A stretch of 64,000 nt of DNA from Marinobacter sp. F4206 (GCF_019392195.1 NZ_JAHXKI010000004.1:177447-241446); one strand, 5' to 3'. Shown: positions 37,740 to 50,043, counted from the first letter of the stretch. Made by a program: numbers and translations. Notes: a model not told the origin generated them from the sequence alone.

Positions 37740-40700
37740 ATGCGCCTGAAGTCCATCAAATTATCGGGTTTCAAATCTTTCGTTGATCCAACGACGGTAC
37801 CGTTTCCTTCCAACATGACCGCCGTTGTCGGTCCCAACGGTTGTGGAAAATCCAACATTATCGACGCCGTTCGCTGGGTGATGGGCGAAAGTTCTGCCAA
37901 ATACCTGCGCGGCGAATCCATGACCGACGTTATCTTCAATGGTTCCAGCGCCCGCAAGCCGGTCGGTCAGGCCTCGATTGAGTTGGTGTTCGACAACAGC
38001 GATGGATCTGCTCCGGGCGAATTTGTCCGTTTCAATGAGATCTCCGTGCGCCGGCGGGTATCACGGGAAGGCCAGTCCGAGTATTTCCTGAACGGTTCCA
38101 AGTGCCGGCGTCGGGACATCACTGACCTGTTCCTCGGTACCGGGCTCGGGCCTCGTAGCTACGCCATCATCGAGCAGGGCATGATTTCTCGGCTGATTGA
38201 GGCCAAGCCAGAAGAACTCCGAATATACATCGAAGAAGCCGCTGGCATCTCAAAGTACAAAGAACGTCGGCGGGAAACCGAGAACCGGATCCGTCGAACC
38301 CAGGAAAACCTGGAACGGCTTACAGACTTGCGGGATGAGCTGGGACGGCAACTCCAGCACCTTGAACGTCAGGCGGCAGCGGCCGAGAAGTACAAGGCTT
38401 ACAAGCACGACGAGCGTCAGAAGAAAGCGGAACTGACGGTTCTGCGCTGGCAGTCCCTGGATAACGACCTGCAAACCTGGCGTGGCCGGATCCGGGATAC
38501 CGAGTTGGAGCTAGAAAAGCTGTTGACCGAGCGGGTGAACCTGGAGACGTCGCTGGAATCCCTGCGCGAGAACCACCTGGACAGGACAGAGCATTTCAAT
38601 AAGGCCCAGGCCCGTTATTACGAAGCCGGTGCGGACATTGCCCGAATCGAGCAGAGTCTTGAACACCAGCGCGAGCGGAGTCGCCAGACCGCCGCAGAGC
38701 TTGACCAGGCCATGGCCAATCAGCGTGAACTGGCCCGCGAACTCGAGCAGGACGAAGACAAGCTTTCGGGGATCCAGGAAGAGCTCGACATGATGGAGCC
38801 GGAGCAGGAGGCGCTGACACTGCGTTCGGAGGAATCCGGCGAAAAACTGCAACTGGCTGAAGACGCCATGAGCGAATGGCAGCATCAGTGGGAAGACTTC
38901 AGCAGTCGTTCTTCAGATGCGCGACGTCAGGCCGAATTGTCCCAGTCCCGCATCCGGTCACTGGAGGAGGCCATCGAGCAGCTCCGGAACCGGTATCGAA
39001 AGCTGCAAGATGAACAGGCATTACTGGATAGCCAGATGGACCGGGCCGAACTGGAAGAGCTGCAGGAACAACAGGAAACCCTGGAGCTCCAGAGAGAGGA
39101 AGCGTCGGAACGCATTGCGACAATCCAGGATGATCTGTACGAAGCGAGGCAGCAGCAGCGAGAGGCTGAACAGGCCGCTGATGAAGAGCGCCAGAGGGTT
39201 CAGAGCCTCAGGGCATCGCTCGAATCACAGCAGGCACTGCTTGATGAGCAGCTTGGAGGGCAGGATGACGCCTTGCAGGGCTGGTTGTCCGAGCACGGGT
39301 TGACGGATTCGCCCCGTGTAGCCAGTCAGCTACAGATCGAGAACGGATGGGAATTTGCAGTGGAACAGGTGATTGGGCGATTTACCCATGGCCTGTCGCT
39401 GCCGGGGATCGACCATCTTTCGAAAGCCATGGATTCTGCACCGAAAGGCCTCGCTTTGGTCAATTCTGGTCCGGAATCTGCCAGTGCATCCGAACGTGAT
39501 GGGCTGGCTGCAAAGGTATCCGGTGTTCCGGCCGTGTCTGCGCTGATGGCGGGCATCAGCACGGTCGAGACTCTCTCGGATGCGCTGGGCTTGCGGTCCG
39601 GGCTGGCGGAACGGGAGAGCGTTATCACACCTGAGGGTGTCTGGGTGTCCCGTGACTGGGTACTGATGCCGGATTCCGACGCCGGTCAGGTTGGTGTTAT
39701 TGAGCGCCAGAAAAAGGTTAGCGAATTAGACGAGCAGCTTGCCCAGGCCGAGGAGTCTCTGGCGCTGGCGACCGAGCGGCTGGACGGTCTCCAGGAAAGG
39801 GTAGAGCGGGCTGAGGCGGCACGTGACGATGCCCAGGCAAGTCTCAGTGAGGCGGATCGGGAATTAAGCGGGTTGTCCTCGAAAATCAGCGGGCTCAGAG
39901 CACGGGCCGAACAGATTGATGCCCGTTTGCAGAGTATTCGCGAAGACCTGTCAGACGTGTCGCTCAACCTGGAGGACCGGGAAGAGAGTCTGCAGGAAGC
40001 CCGGGAAGAGTGGCAGCAGGCACTGGCCTCCACCGAAGACAGCGACGAAGAGAAAGAGCGATTGCTCGAACAACGGGACGGCCTGCGGGAAAATCTGGAC
40101 CGGCTCAGGCACGATGCCCGGCACGATCGCGATCATGCGCACCAGTTACAGCTGCAGTTGCAGTCCCTGAACAGTCAGCGGGATGGCCTCCGGCAGACCA
40201 TCGAGCGCATGCAATTGCAGAAAGAAAGGATTGAGGAGCGCCTGGAGATACTGCGGGAGTCCCGGGAACGTGCTGAGGAACCCATTGAAGACCTCCAGAT
40301 GCAGCTTGAAGGCCTGTTGGACAGGCGTTTGGCTGAGGAAGACAAGCTGGGGGCCGCCCGGGATGCGCTTGAGGAAATCGACCGGGAGGTCCGGGAAAAG
40401 GAACAGGGCCGAAGCCGGATTGACCACCAGATACAGGAAATACGGTCAAAACTCGAGAAACTGAAAATGGAGTCCCAGGCGCTGGAGATCCGGTCTGGGA
40501 ATCACATTGAACAGCTACAGGAGCTGGATGTGAAGCTTCAGGAAGTCCTGGAGCAGCTGCCCGAAGGTGCCAACGAAAAAGATTGGGCTGACGAGCTGGA
40601 GAAAATTGGTAACCGGATTCAACGCCTTGGGGCCATAAACCTCGCCGCGATCGAGGAATACCAGGTGCAGAGTGAAAGAAAGACCTATCTGGATAGTCAG

Positions 40701-41240
40701 AATGACGATCTGATGGAGGCTCTGGAAACCCTGGACAATGCGATTCGCAAGATCGACCGGGAGACCCGTCAGCGCTTCAAGGAAACCTTCGACCAGGTGA
40801 ACGGGGGGCTTCAGGCGCTGTTTCCAAAGGTGTTTGGTGGTGGCAATGCCTACCTGGAGCTGACCGGGGAAGACCTGCTGGAGACGGGGGTGGCGATCAT
40901 GGCGCGTCCGCCCGGCAAGAAGAACAGCACGATCCACCTCCTTTCCGGTGGTGAGAAGGCGTTGACCGCGATTGCCCTGGTCTTTTCCATCTTCCAGCTT
41001 AACCCTGCACCGTTCTGTATGCTGGATGAGGTAGATGCCCCGCTGGACGATGCCAACGTTGGCCGTTACGCCAATATGGTGAAGGAAATGTCCAAACAGG
41101 TTCAGTTCATCTACATTACCCACAATAAGATTGCCATGGAGCTGGCCGATCAGTTGATGGGGGTTACCATGCACGAGCCGGGGTGTTCCCGACTGGTTTC
41201 GGTTGATGTGGAGGAAGCTGCCGCGCTGGCTGAAGCGTGA
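37740..41240 (+). CDS. smc: Chromosome segregation protein SMC
   Basis: A 1166-residue SMC ATPase. The N-terminal head has Walker A GPNGCGKSN (about 32-40); long coiled coils (about 165-500 and 650-1000, very rich in E, Q, L and R) flank a hinge at about 505-640. The C-terminal head carries the signature LLSGGEKAL and Walker B FCMLDEVDAPLDD. With ScpA and ScpB (encoded 3.6 kb upstream) it forms the condensin ring. The start is conserved (MRLKSIKLSGFKSF) and lies 1 nt after the GntR stop. Confidence 0.96.
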   Translation: MRLKSIKLSGFKSFVDPTTVPFPSNMTAVVGPNGCGKSNIIDAVRWVMGESSAKYLRGESMTDVIFNGSSARKPVGQASIELVFDNSDGSAPGEFVRFNEISVRRRVSREGQSEYFLNGSKCRRRDITDLFLGTGLGPRSYAIIEQGMISRLIEAKPEELRIYIEEAAGISKYKERRRETENRIRRTQENLERLTDLRDELGRQLQHLERQAAAAEKYKAYKHDERQKKAELTVLRWQSLDNDLQTWRGRIRDTELELEKLLTERVNLETSLESLRENHLDRTEHFNKAQARYYEAGADIARIEQSLEHQRERSRQTAAELDQAMANQRELARELEQDEDKLSGIQEELDMMEPEQEALTLRSEESGEKLQLAEDAMSEWQHQWEDFSSRSSDARRQAELSQSRIRSLEEAIEQLRNRYRKLQDEQALLDSQMDRAELEELQEQQETLELQREEASERIATIQDDLYEARQQQREAEQAADEERQRVQSLRASLESQQALLDEQLGGQDDALQGWLSEHGLTDSPRVASQLQIENGWEFAVEQVIGRFTHGLSLPGIDHLSKAMDSAPKGLALVNSGPESASASERDGLAAKVSGVPAVSALMAGISTVETLSDALGLRSGLAERESVITPEGVWVSRDWVLMPDSDAGQVGVIERQKKVSELDEQLAQAEESLALATERLDGLQERVERAEAARDDAQASLSEADRELSGLSSKISGLRARAEQIDARLQSIREDLSDVSLNLEDREESLQEAREEWQQALASTEDSDEEKERLLEQRDGLRENLDRLRHDARHDRDHAHQLQLQLQSLNSQRDGLRQTIERMQLQKERIEERLEILRESRERAEEPIEDLQMQLEGLLDRRLAEEDKLGAARDALEEIDREVREKEQGRSRIDHQIQEIRSKLEKLKMESQALEIRSGNHIEQLQELDVKLQEVLEQLPEGANEKDWADELEKIGNRIQRLGAINLAAIEEYQVQSERKTYLDSQNDDLMEALETLDNAIRKIDRETRQRFKETFDQVNGGLQALFPKVFGGGNAYLELTGEDLLETGVAIMARPPGKKNSTIHLLSGGEKALTAIALVFSIFQLNPAPFCMLDEVDAPLDDANVGRYANMVKEMSKQVQFIYITHNKIAMELADQLMGVTMHEPGCSRLVSVDVEEAAALAEA

Positions 41241-41302
41241 TAGCCGGCGCTGCGCAGAAATTCATCAAGGATGACAATAACGCCATCTGGCCCGGCTGTG
41301 CG

Positions 41303-41331
41303 TTGTATTCATTACGGGCTTTTCTTAGAGT
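41303..41331 (+). promoter_or_regulatory. Putative zipA promoter
   Basis: TTGTAT (41303-41308), 17-base spacer, TAGAGT (41326-41331); start near 41338, leader about 30 nt. A short inverted repeat GTAAC-AGT-GTTAC (41330-41342) overlaps the start point. Confidence 0.5.
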
Positions 41332-41369
41332 AACAGTGTTACCCGATCCGCAAACAGGACAGCAGGACT

Positions 41370-42440
41370 ATGTCACTTAGGGAATGGTTAATCGCCATCG
41401 GTACCCTCGTCATCATCGGTATTGTTATTGACGGCATCCGCCGTGTCCGTCGAGCCCGCAAGGAATCCATGGCCATCTCATCCGGTATGGGGGCGGATGA
41501 GCTGGAGGAATCGCCACTGGACGACCATTACAACCCGGAACTGCCCAATGGCGGAGCCCGGACAATCTCCCGAGATACTCTGGAAGAGCGTGGCTATGTA
41601 AAACGGGAAAGGTCCGATCGCTTCGGCACGCCCAAACCCAAGCCGACACGGCCGGTTACTGCCACAGCCAACACGACCAGGGAGCTGGAGCCGCCTGCTG
41701 AGCCAGAGCCTGAATCTGAGAACGTATCCTGGGAATCGGGCTTTTCAGCCCACGATGACGCCTATTCCGAGCCAGACACCGGCTGGACAGCCGCCGATGA
41801 TGATATGGACGGGGATGATGCCATTGTCGGGGAGCCCCGGGGGGGCTCTGCCGATGATAACGCGGACACGGGGGAGAGCAGCTCGGAGCCAACTGCTGAA
41901 GCTGCCGTGCCGCCAACTGTAACCACCGAGGTGGAAGAAGACACGGCGCGACGTGATCCGGTCGATCGCAAAGGCGGGCAACCGCTTGCCGGTGCCAATC
42001 GACCGGAAGCGCGTGAGGTGGTGGTGATCAACGTTCTCGCCCGAACGGGTGAGGACTTCAGTGGTGTTGCTCTTAAGAAGCTCTTCGAAGCCTGCGGGCT
42101 TGAGTATGGGGATATGGACATCTACCACCGGCACGAGGCGGCAGATACAACCAGTCCGGTCCAGTTCAGTGTTGCCAATGCCGTGGAACCGGGCACGTTC
42201 AGGCCGGAAGACATGCCTCGGTTAACGACGCCGGGGATCAGCTTTTTCATGAGTCTGCCGGGCCCATCCAAAGCGCTCCAGGCGTTTGACTTCATGCTCG
42301 AAACTGCCCAGTGCGTGGTTCGAAATCTTGGCGGGGAACTGAAAGACGAGCGTCGCAGTGTGATGACCCCGCAAACCATCGAGCACTGTCGTCAACGTAT
42401 CCGGGAATTTGACCGTAAACAACGGTCGCAACGAGTGTGA
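41370..42440 (+). CDS. zipA: Cell division protein ZipA
   Basis: A 356-residue bitopic inner-membrane protein: N-terminal transmembrane helix (about 5-24, LIAIGTLVIIGIVIDGI), a short basic patch, then a long acidic, Pro/Glu/Thr/Asp-rich linker (about 60-205), and the C-terminal ZipA domain (about 210-350) that binds the FtsZ tail (EVVVINVLARTGEDFSG). It tethers the Z ring to the membrane. Position between smc and ligA is conserved in gammaproteobacteria. Confidence 0.95.
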   Translation: MSLREWLIAIGTLVIIGIVIDGIRRVRRARKESMAISSGMGADELEESPLDDHYNPELPNGGARTISRDTLEERGYVKRERSDRFGTPKPKPTRPVTATANTTRELEPPAEPEPESENVSWESGFSAHDDAYSEPDTGWTAADDDMDGDDAIVGEPRGGSADDNADTGESSSEPTAEAAVPPTVTTEVEEDTARRDPVDRKGGQPLAGANRPEAREVVVINVLARTGEDFSGVALKKLFEACGLEYGDMDIYHRHEAADTTSPVQFSVANAVEPGTFRPEDMPRLTTPGISFFMSLPGPSKALQAFDFMLETAQCVVRNLGGELKDERRSVMTPQTIEHCRQRIREFDRKQRSQRV

Positions 42441-42465
42441 CGCATTCGTGATCGATCGATGGACG

Positions 42466-42493
42466 ATGCCCGGATTGTTCCGGGCATTTTTTT
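42466..42493 (+). terminator. Intrinsic terminator in the zipA-ligA gap
   Basis: An 8-bp stem ATGCCCGG/CCGGGCAT with loop ATTGTT and T7 tail, ending only 21 nt before the ligA ATG and abutting its ribosome site. Confidence 0.85.
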
Positions 42494-42502
42494 GACAGGT
42501 GA

Positions 42503-44548
<2,046 letters not shown>

Positions 44549-44738
44549 CCGGCCTTTTTGACGTTTATTTCAGGCCAGTCGGGCATGGACGCCCGTCGGC
44601 GGATGAATCTGAGAACTCGCGCAGATCCCGGATTCCCTAAATTGGCTACCATGGCGTTGTTCTGTAACGGTGTGTAATCCGGCTTTTGTGGGAAAGCCCA
44701 GGCACTGCCATAACAACAACGTTTAAACGGATTTTTTC

Positions 44739-47456
44739 ATGCGCGCCGATTTAACCTCACGCATTGTTTCCGCCATCCGCTTTATCGGTTTGACCCTGAT
44801 CGCCCTGGGACTGGTCGCGTGCAAAACCGAGAAGGCTGCCGACCAGCCAACCATTCTTGGTATTCCTCCATCCACTGCGTATCTCGGGGTGGAGTATTAC
44901 TACAACTTCGGCGCTTACGGCGGCGAGAGTATTCTCGATTATTCCCTCACCAACGCACCCTCCTGGCTCGCGCTGGAGGACACCAGCAATAAGGCCCGAC
45001 AGGGGGTTATCATGCGTGGCGTCCCGGGGTTGACCGGTGGCAATCGTGGCGACCAGGACCTCGGGAAGGAACAAGACATTAACCTGGTCACAACCGACGG
45101 CCGAATGTCTGGCGTGCAGCCGTTTGATATCGAAGTAAAGTACAACCCGCTGTCCCTGGAAGTGGAGACTTTTACCGAAGGTGAAAGCCCGGAAGTGGCC
45201 GATACCCGTCGTGAACGGTGTGATCCGCCAGACCTCGAACCCGCCGGTGAGCATAGCTTCACGATCAACCAGTATGACGAAGATGGCAACGTTACCGGCA
45301 CCAAGGATGTGACCAGCCCAACACGCCCGGTGTTCGCGAAGGTGATCCTTGATCGTCCCTCGGTGACTCGGGTAAGCGTGGCTTTTGAAGTGACCTCTGA
45401 GTACGACCCGAGCGACTGTGATTCCGGGTTCGATGATCCCCACCAGCGTTGCGATTACAGTGAGGCAAACGTCGGAGACGCCAATGTCGGTCAGGACATT
45501 GTTGCTCTGGGCAGCAACAGCGAAGCCAGGCTTGAGGAACTCGAGTACCTGACTTACCGGGAGGATGGACTGGGCGGGCTTCTGACTCTGGAACCTGGCG
45601 TTACCGAGTGCTATATCCGGCTGGAAGTGATCGATGACACCTTCCCGGAGCCCTCAGAAGTTGCGCGCCTGACCCTGACGGAAGTCCGTAATGGGCTTGC
45701 TGGATTGGGCGAGAATAACGAGGGCACTGAGATAAACCTGGTGATTGATGACGATGAACCCGTCCTTACGCTGGAGACAACGGCGGGCGGTACTCGTGAC
45801 GCTCTGAACATCAATGGCATGCGCCAGTATGTCGGTATTTTATCCGGTGACCGCGAAGGAGCCTTTCGCGCCCGGCTGAGGCATTCGGAGGACTCTACCG
45901 CAAGACTGGGTTCGGAGTTCGTTATTGAACAGGAGCAGTCAGAGGGTGTTTGGATTGAGAACGATGAGCTGGTCTTCCCAGAGGCGGTGGATGAGCTTCG
46001 TTTCCGTATTCGGGTTTTGACGGACACCTATACCAACACCGGGCTGAATGACCGTTTTATTCTCCTGGGACTGGATGAAGCGTACCAGGCAGGGCGTGAA
46101 AACTACGCTCGCGTTTCGGATGAAAACCTGCTCCGGGTCAGTCTTAACGAGTTGACGTCGGCGCTCGTGCTGAACGGTTCCGATGGTTTCGTGGCGACAG
46201 ACTTCGCCATTGCACATTCCGGCAGAGCCTTTGTCACGGGGTATGACAGCCTCGCTAACAACCGGGTGTTGGTGAAAATTTATGACCAGAAAGGCAACCT
46301 GTTGCAGGACATTGGCATTTCAGAGGCCGGGGATGTGCTTGACTCGCCCGAGCCGGTAATCGGTACGGTTCTGCGAAAGGTGTCGGAAGGGGCTGTCAAG
46401 GTGGACCGTTTTGAGTTTGCCGTGGCCTACAGTTCCGATGTGCCAGGCGCCGAGGCGAAGGGCGGGCAGGATGTCGTTGTCTCACGCTACTGGTTTGATA
46501 CGGCGACGGCCGGCGGGGCGTACGTAAACAGCTGGAGCATCAGAACCGGTACCAGTGGCGACGATATCGCCCGGTCGGTTGGCATCAATGCCGAAGGAGG
46601 GTATGTATCGGTAGCTGGCGAAACCACGGGTACCTGGCCGGACCAGGAGCGGGCCGGCGCCGTCGACAGCTTCCTGCAACGGATCGATACCCGCCTAGAC
46701 GGTGAAGACGAGATCCCTGTACTGGCATGGACCCGCCAGATCGGTTCATCCGCCGATGATTCTGTCGCCGGCGGAAGCTCTGTCTCCATCGCGCCACTGT
46801 TGTTCGGTTCCGCTGCGGGTGCAGTCAACGGCAAACCGGTGCTTGGTGGTACCGACGCCTTCTTCTACAGCGTGTCCAGCGCAGAAAGCACGGTTTCCGT
46901 AAAGCAGGTGGGGACAGACGCCGACGAGCCCATATCTGATGGTGTGTACGAGAACAATCTGCTCTGGCTAGTGGGAACCGGCACCGGGGAATACTCGGTC
47001 AAGGAGAGTGATGAGGGAGACAGCACTCTCGCCCGCAATCCGGTTAACAGTTGGGCCGGGTTTGTGTTTGCTTATTCGTCCGGCGGGGTGCTCAATCGGG
47101 CGTTCTCCGTAAACGATGAGGATGATATGTCCCTGGATCGTTTCGAAGCGGTCTCCTTGTTCGACGGTGATGTTGTGGTGGGCGGCGCCACTGATGGAAA
47201 ATTCAGGGCAGATGCCACGCCAGGAACCGGCGAGCAAGCAATTCTGGCCAGGGTTTCACTGATTGAGGTAGATGAAAACGCCGAAGAAACGCCATTCAGG
47301 AACCAATGGCACTATCAACTGCCGGCGGACGACTCAGAACTCCTGGCGCTGGCCAACTATCGCGACGATGAAATTGTTGCCCTGGCGCGGGGCGATTCTG
47401 ATTGGCTGTTGCTCGTGTTCAGTCCGGAAGGGAGATTGCTGTCTGCGCTGAATTAA
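44739..47456 (+). CDS. Large predicted outer-membrane lipoprotein with Ig-like, Calx-beta-like and beta-propeller-like parts
   Basis: A 905-residue protein with a lipoprotein signal (lipobox LVAC, lipidated Cys28, Lys at +2, hence outer-membrane sorting). About 35-125 resembles a putative-Ig/cadherin-like domain (IPPSTAYLGVEYYYNF...). About 200-345 has Calx-beta features (EVIDDTFPEPSE..., closing IDDDEP), followed by a second similar acidic domain (about 345-470). The rest (about 480-905) has repeats of the SBBP/propeller type (ARSVGINAEGGYVSVAGET, WTRQIGSS, GTDAFFYSV). Many Asp/Glu suggest calcium binding. It is acidic throughout, as for surface proteins of marine bacteria. Specific function is unknown. 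It converges on the CBS gene, the two stops overlapping by 4 nt. Confidence 0.8.
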   Translation: MRADLTSRIVSAIRFIGLTLIALGLVACKTEKAADQPTILGIPPSTAYLGVEYYYNFGAYGGESILDYSLTNAPSWLALEDTSNKARQGVIMRGVPGLTGGNRGDQDLGKEQDINLVTTDGRMSGVQPFDIEVKYNPLSLEVETFTEGESPEVADTRRERCDPPDLEPAGEHSFTINQYDEDGNVTGTKDVTSPTRPVFAKVILDRPSVTRVSVAFEVTSEYDPSDCDSGFDDPHQRCDYSEANVGDANVGQDIVALGSNSEARLEELEYLTYREDGLGGLLTLEPGVTECYIRLEVIDDTFPEPSEVARLTLTEVRNGLAGLGENNEGTEINLVIDDDEPVLTLETTAGGTRDALNINGMRQYVGILSGDREGAFRARLRHSEDSTARLGSEFVIEQEQSEGVWIENDELVFPEAVDELRFRIRVLTDTYTNTGLNDRFILLGLDEAYQAGRENYARVSDENLLRVSLNELTSALVLNGSDGFVATDFAIAHSGRAFVTGYDSLANNRVLVKIYDQKGNLLQDIGISEAGDVLDSPEPVIGTVLRKVSEGAVKVDRFEFAVAYSSDVPGAEAKGGQDVVVSRYWFDTATAGGAYVNSWSIRTGTSGDDIARSVGINAEGGYVSVAGETTGTWPDQERAGAVDSFLQRIDTRLDGEDEIPVLAWTRQIGSSADDSVAGGSSVSIAPLLFGSAAGAVNGKPVLGGTDAFFYSVSSAESTVSVKQVGTDADEPISDGVYENNLLWLVGTGTGEYSVKESDEGDSTLARNPVNSWAGFVFAYSSGGVLNRAFSVNDEDDMSLDRFEAVSLFDGDVVVGGATDGKFRADATPGTGEQAILARVSLIEVDENAEETPFRNQWHYQLPADDSELLALANYRDDEIVALARGDSDWLLLVFSPEGRLLSALN

Positions 47457-48082
47457 ACCGTACCCTCATGACCACTGGTGCTGGCGTATAGCCTGAGGTA
47501 ATCGGTGCTGGTAACAATGCCCGAGGGCTCGCCGCTGGCATCCACGACCAGAGCCGCACTGAGCTGGTGAGCCAGCATTAGCCTTGCTAACTGGTGGGCA
47601 TCGGTTTCTGGTGACGCTGTAAGAAAGGCCGGTAATTCAACATAAATCATGCTCTGGCTCAAACCATCACCCGGGTTGGTGTGGAGCCAGCCCAGCAGCC
47701 ATCGCAAGTCCACTAACCCCGCAATGTTGTCTTCAGAGGTGACTACCAGATGGTGGACGCCGTGTTCATCCATGCTTGTGAGGGCGTCGGAAATGGTCGA
47801 TGCGGCCGGCAGGGAATACACGGCCGGAGAGCAGATATTGGACACTGGCAGGTAAGGCCGCTGCGCCCTTGGCTCACCAGAAGCCGCCCCGTATTCTGCC
47901 AGAGCGCGATGGCGACCGGAATGGGCAGCCTGCTGAAACTCCGCATCCGTTGCTTCGCTGTGGCTTGGGCTGATGGGGGGGCTTTCCGACAGCTCAGTGA
48001 CGTCACCCACTCTGCGCCCCCGGAAAACCTCCGGTAATCGAGTCCCGACAGGGCGGCCGGGTTCGCTGACGAAGATTGACAT
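47453..48082 (-). CDS. CBS domain-containing protein
   Basis: A 209-residue soluble protein whose C-terminal 125 residues form a CBS pair (VYSLPAASTISDALTSMDEHGVHHL is the first repeat in outline; AALVVDASGEPSGIVTSTDYLRLY the second). CBS pairs bind adenine nucleotides and act as energy or ligand sensors. The N-terminal 80 residues are variable and polar with no known domain. ATG 48082 has GGGGA 8 bases upstream; a TTG 27 nt earlier is possible. Its stop overlaps that of the convergent lipoprotein gene. Confidence 0.83.
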   Translation of the reverse strand: MSIFVSEPGRPVGTRLPEVFRGRRVGDVTELSESPPISPSHSEATDAEFQQAAHSGRHRALAEYGAASGEPRAQRPYLPVSNICSPAVYSLPAASTISDALTSMDEHGVHHLVVTSEDNIAGLVDLRWLLGWLHTNPGDGLSQSMIYVELPAFLTASPETDAHQLARLMLAHQLSAALVVDASGEPSGIVTSTDYLRLYASTSGHEGTV

Positions 48083-48165
48083 GGCTTTGGTTCCCCACGA
48101 TGACGACAAACATTACCAGCTTATCGGCCATTATTCTGAATTCTTCAGTTTACTACGAACCCGGA

Positions 48166-50043
48166 TCATTTTTGTGCATTCCGATGAATGCGGCGGCTCG
48201 CGAGGCGGCGGGAGAGGCGAGCCGGCAGACATTCCGGTTGTCCCGAAAGTCGGTCTGCGAGGTATTCAGCCAGCAAAGGCGCATAAGTAAGTCCTTTGCT
48301 GCCCAAGCCAGTGCAAAGATACAGTCCCCGTACCGTCTTTCCCTCGGCATCCTGTAATTCGTCGGCAACCGGCTGATAATCGTGAGTCGTACATCGGAAA
48401 CCAACCCTGCCTTGCGTCGATGTGCCGGTGGCGGATGGCCCAGCCAGAACACCCGGTAGCATGGTGTTCAGTTCCGACAGGTTTTCCTGGTTGCTTGTCG
48501 CTGTCGGGCTCGGGTTCATATCCCGGAGATCAAAGGAGGCGCCGGTTACGGCAATGCCGGCATGAGCGGGGTTGAGGTACCTTGGGCCACATATCACAGC
48601 CCTTGGCGCCCGCACGGTTTCCTCCTCCAGATGGGTAACCTGGCCACGAATGCTCTTGAAGCGGAAGCTCCCTTTAATTGGAAGCAGTTCCGGGGATTCA
48701 TGGCCGGCACAGATGACTACCCGATCTGCGACTATGTTGTCTCCCGCAACTGAAGAAAGACACCATTGCCCCTCGACGGGCGCGAGTCTTGTCACCTTGA
48801 AATCAAAGGCCCGATTGATACCTGGATGCTCGGCAAGTGTCCTGCAGAGATTGGAGGGCTCAAGCCAGCCACTGTGGGGAAACCAGAGTCCTCCGGTTTG
48901 CGTGGGAACCCCCGTCAGCTGACTGGCGCGCTCCTGGCTAACGGGATACAAAATCTCGACCGGGTAATCATTCCTGCCAAGGAATCGTTGTTGACGATCA
49001 TGCTCCTGTTCATTCCAGGCGAGTTGGAGTAGCCCTGTCGGGTGCCAGTATTGATCCCGGTAGTCGGCGTATCGGCGTTGACTGAACAGCAGGGCTGACA
49101 AAGCCAGTTCCGACTGATCGTTGAAATCTACACCAAGCTTGACGTAAGTGGCCCCTTGTCGATTCCCGGAGGCGCCCGAACCCGATGTGGACGATGAATC
49201 GATCAACGTTACGGCTATCCCGCGTTCCGCCAGGTTGTGAGCCAGCAAACAACCGGCGATGCCTGAACCAACGACGGCCACCGAGCCTTGTGCCGCTTGG
49301 TGTTCGGTGCCTGGTGCAAGTGGTAGATTGCCAGTCAGCATGTCCCGTTTGCGCCCATACCCCCGGGTTTTCTGCATCTCGAAACCGGCTGACGCCAGAG
49401 CCCGGCGAATCCTGCCAACAGACGTAAAGGTGGCCAGCGTGGTTCCCGGCTTGCTGTGAGTCCGGATTTCAGCCATTGCCTTATCAAGCCACATCTCCGG
49501 ATTCATGGAGGGCGCAAAGCCGTCCAAGAACCAGGCGTCTGCCCGGAAATTCAGCGTTTCCAGGGCCTCAAGAACGTCCCCAAAATACAGGGTCAGGCGA
49601 ACACGGCCGCCATCGAACAGGATGCGGTGTACGCCCCGGGTCAGGGGTGGGTAGTGGTCAACAAGTTGCGACGCAAGGGGGGAAAGCTCGGGCCAGAGCT
49701 CAAGGGCTCGGGAAAGGTCTTCCCGGGATAGCGGAAAGCGCTCCACGGAGACAAAATGCAGCGTCGCAGCATGCTCCGGACGTCGCTCCCGCCATGCCTG
49801 CCAGGCAGCCAGGAAGTTGAGTCCCGTGCCAAAGCCGGATTCTGCGATGACAAAGCACCCGCCAGCCGGAACCGAGTTGAATCGGTCGGGCAACCCGTTG
49901 TGAGCGAGAAAGACGTAGCGGCTTTCGGCCAGCCCGTTGTCCCGGCTGAAATAGACATCGCCGAACCTGCTCGATTCCGGGACGCCATCCCGCCACTGTA
50001 TTTCCGCCGATTCAATCCTCGGTGGAAGAAGATCTACAGTCAT
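48166..50043 (-). CDS. mnmC: Bifunctional tRNA wobble-uridine modification protein MnmC
   Basis: A 625-residue fusion enzyme completing mnm5s2U at tRNA position 34. The N-terminal SAM-dependent methyltransferase (about 1-245; FVIAESGFGTGLNFL, later WFLDGFAPSMNPEMW) is followed by an FAD-dependent demodification domain (about 255-620; VAVVGSGIAGCLLA, C-terminal GLYLCTGLGSKGLTYAP). ATG 50043 starts the conserved part and lies 4 nt downstream of the cyclophilin stop; a longer upstream frame is not conserved. It probably forms an operon with the cyclophilin gene. Confidence 0.95.
   Translation of the reverse strand: MTVDLLPPRIESAEIQWRDGVPESSRFGDVYFSRDNGLAESRYVFLAHNGLPDRFNSVPAGGCFVIAESGFGTGLNFLAAWQAWRERRPEHAATLHFVSVERFPLSREDLSRALELWPELSPLASQLVDHYPPLTRGVHRILFDGGRVRLTLYFGDVLEALETLNFRADAWFLDGFAPSMNPEMWLDKAMAEIRTHSKPGTTLATFTSVGRIRRALASAGFEMQKTRGYGRKRDMLTGNLPLAPGTEHQAAQGSVAVVGSGIAGCLLAHNLAERGIAVTLIDSSSTSGSGASGNRQGATYVKLGVDFNDQSELALSALLFSQRRYADYRDQYWHPTGLLQLAWNEQEHDRQQRFLGRNDYPVEILYPVSQERASQLTGVPTQTGGLWFPHSGWLEPSNLCRTLAEHPGINRAFDFKVTRLAPVEGQWCLSSVAGDNIVADRVVICAGHESPELLPIKGSFRFKSIRGQVTHLEEETVRAPRAVICGPRYLNPAHAGIAVTGASFDLRDMNPSPTATSNQENLSELNTMLPGVLAGPSATGTSTQGRVGFRCTTHDYQPVADELQDAEGKTVRGLYLCTGLGSKGLTYAPLLAEYLADRLSGQPECLPARLSRRLASRRIHRNAQK

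Noticed and set aside
44549..44738. GGCCT...AGGCC after ligA as a terminator
   Set aside because: Only five base pairs with a loop of about 16 nt and no T-tract after the stem.
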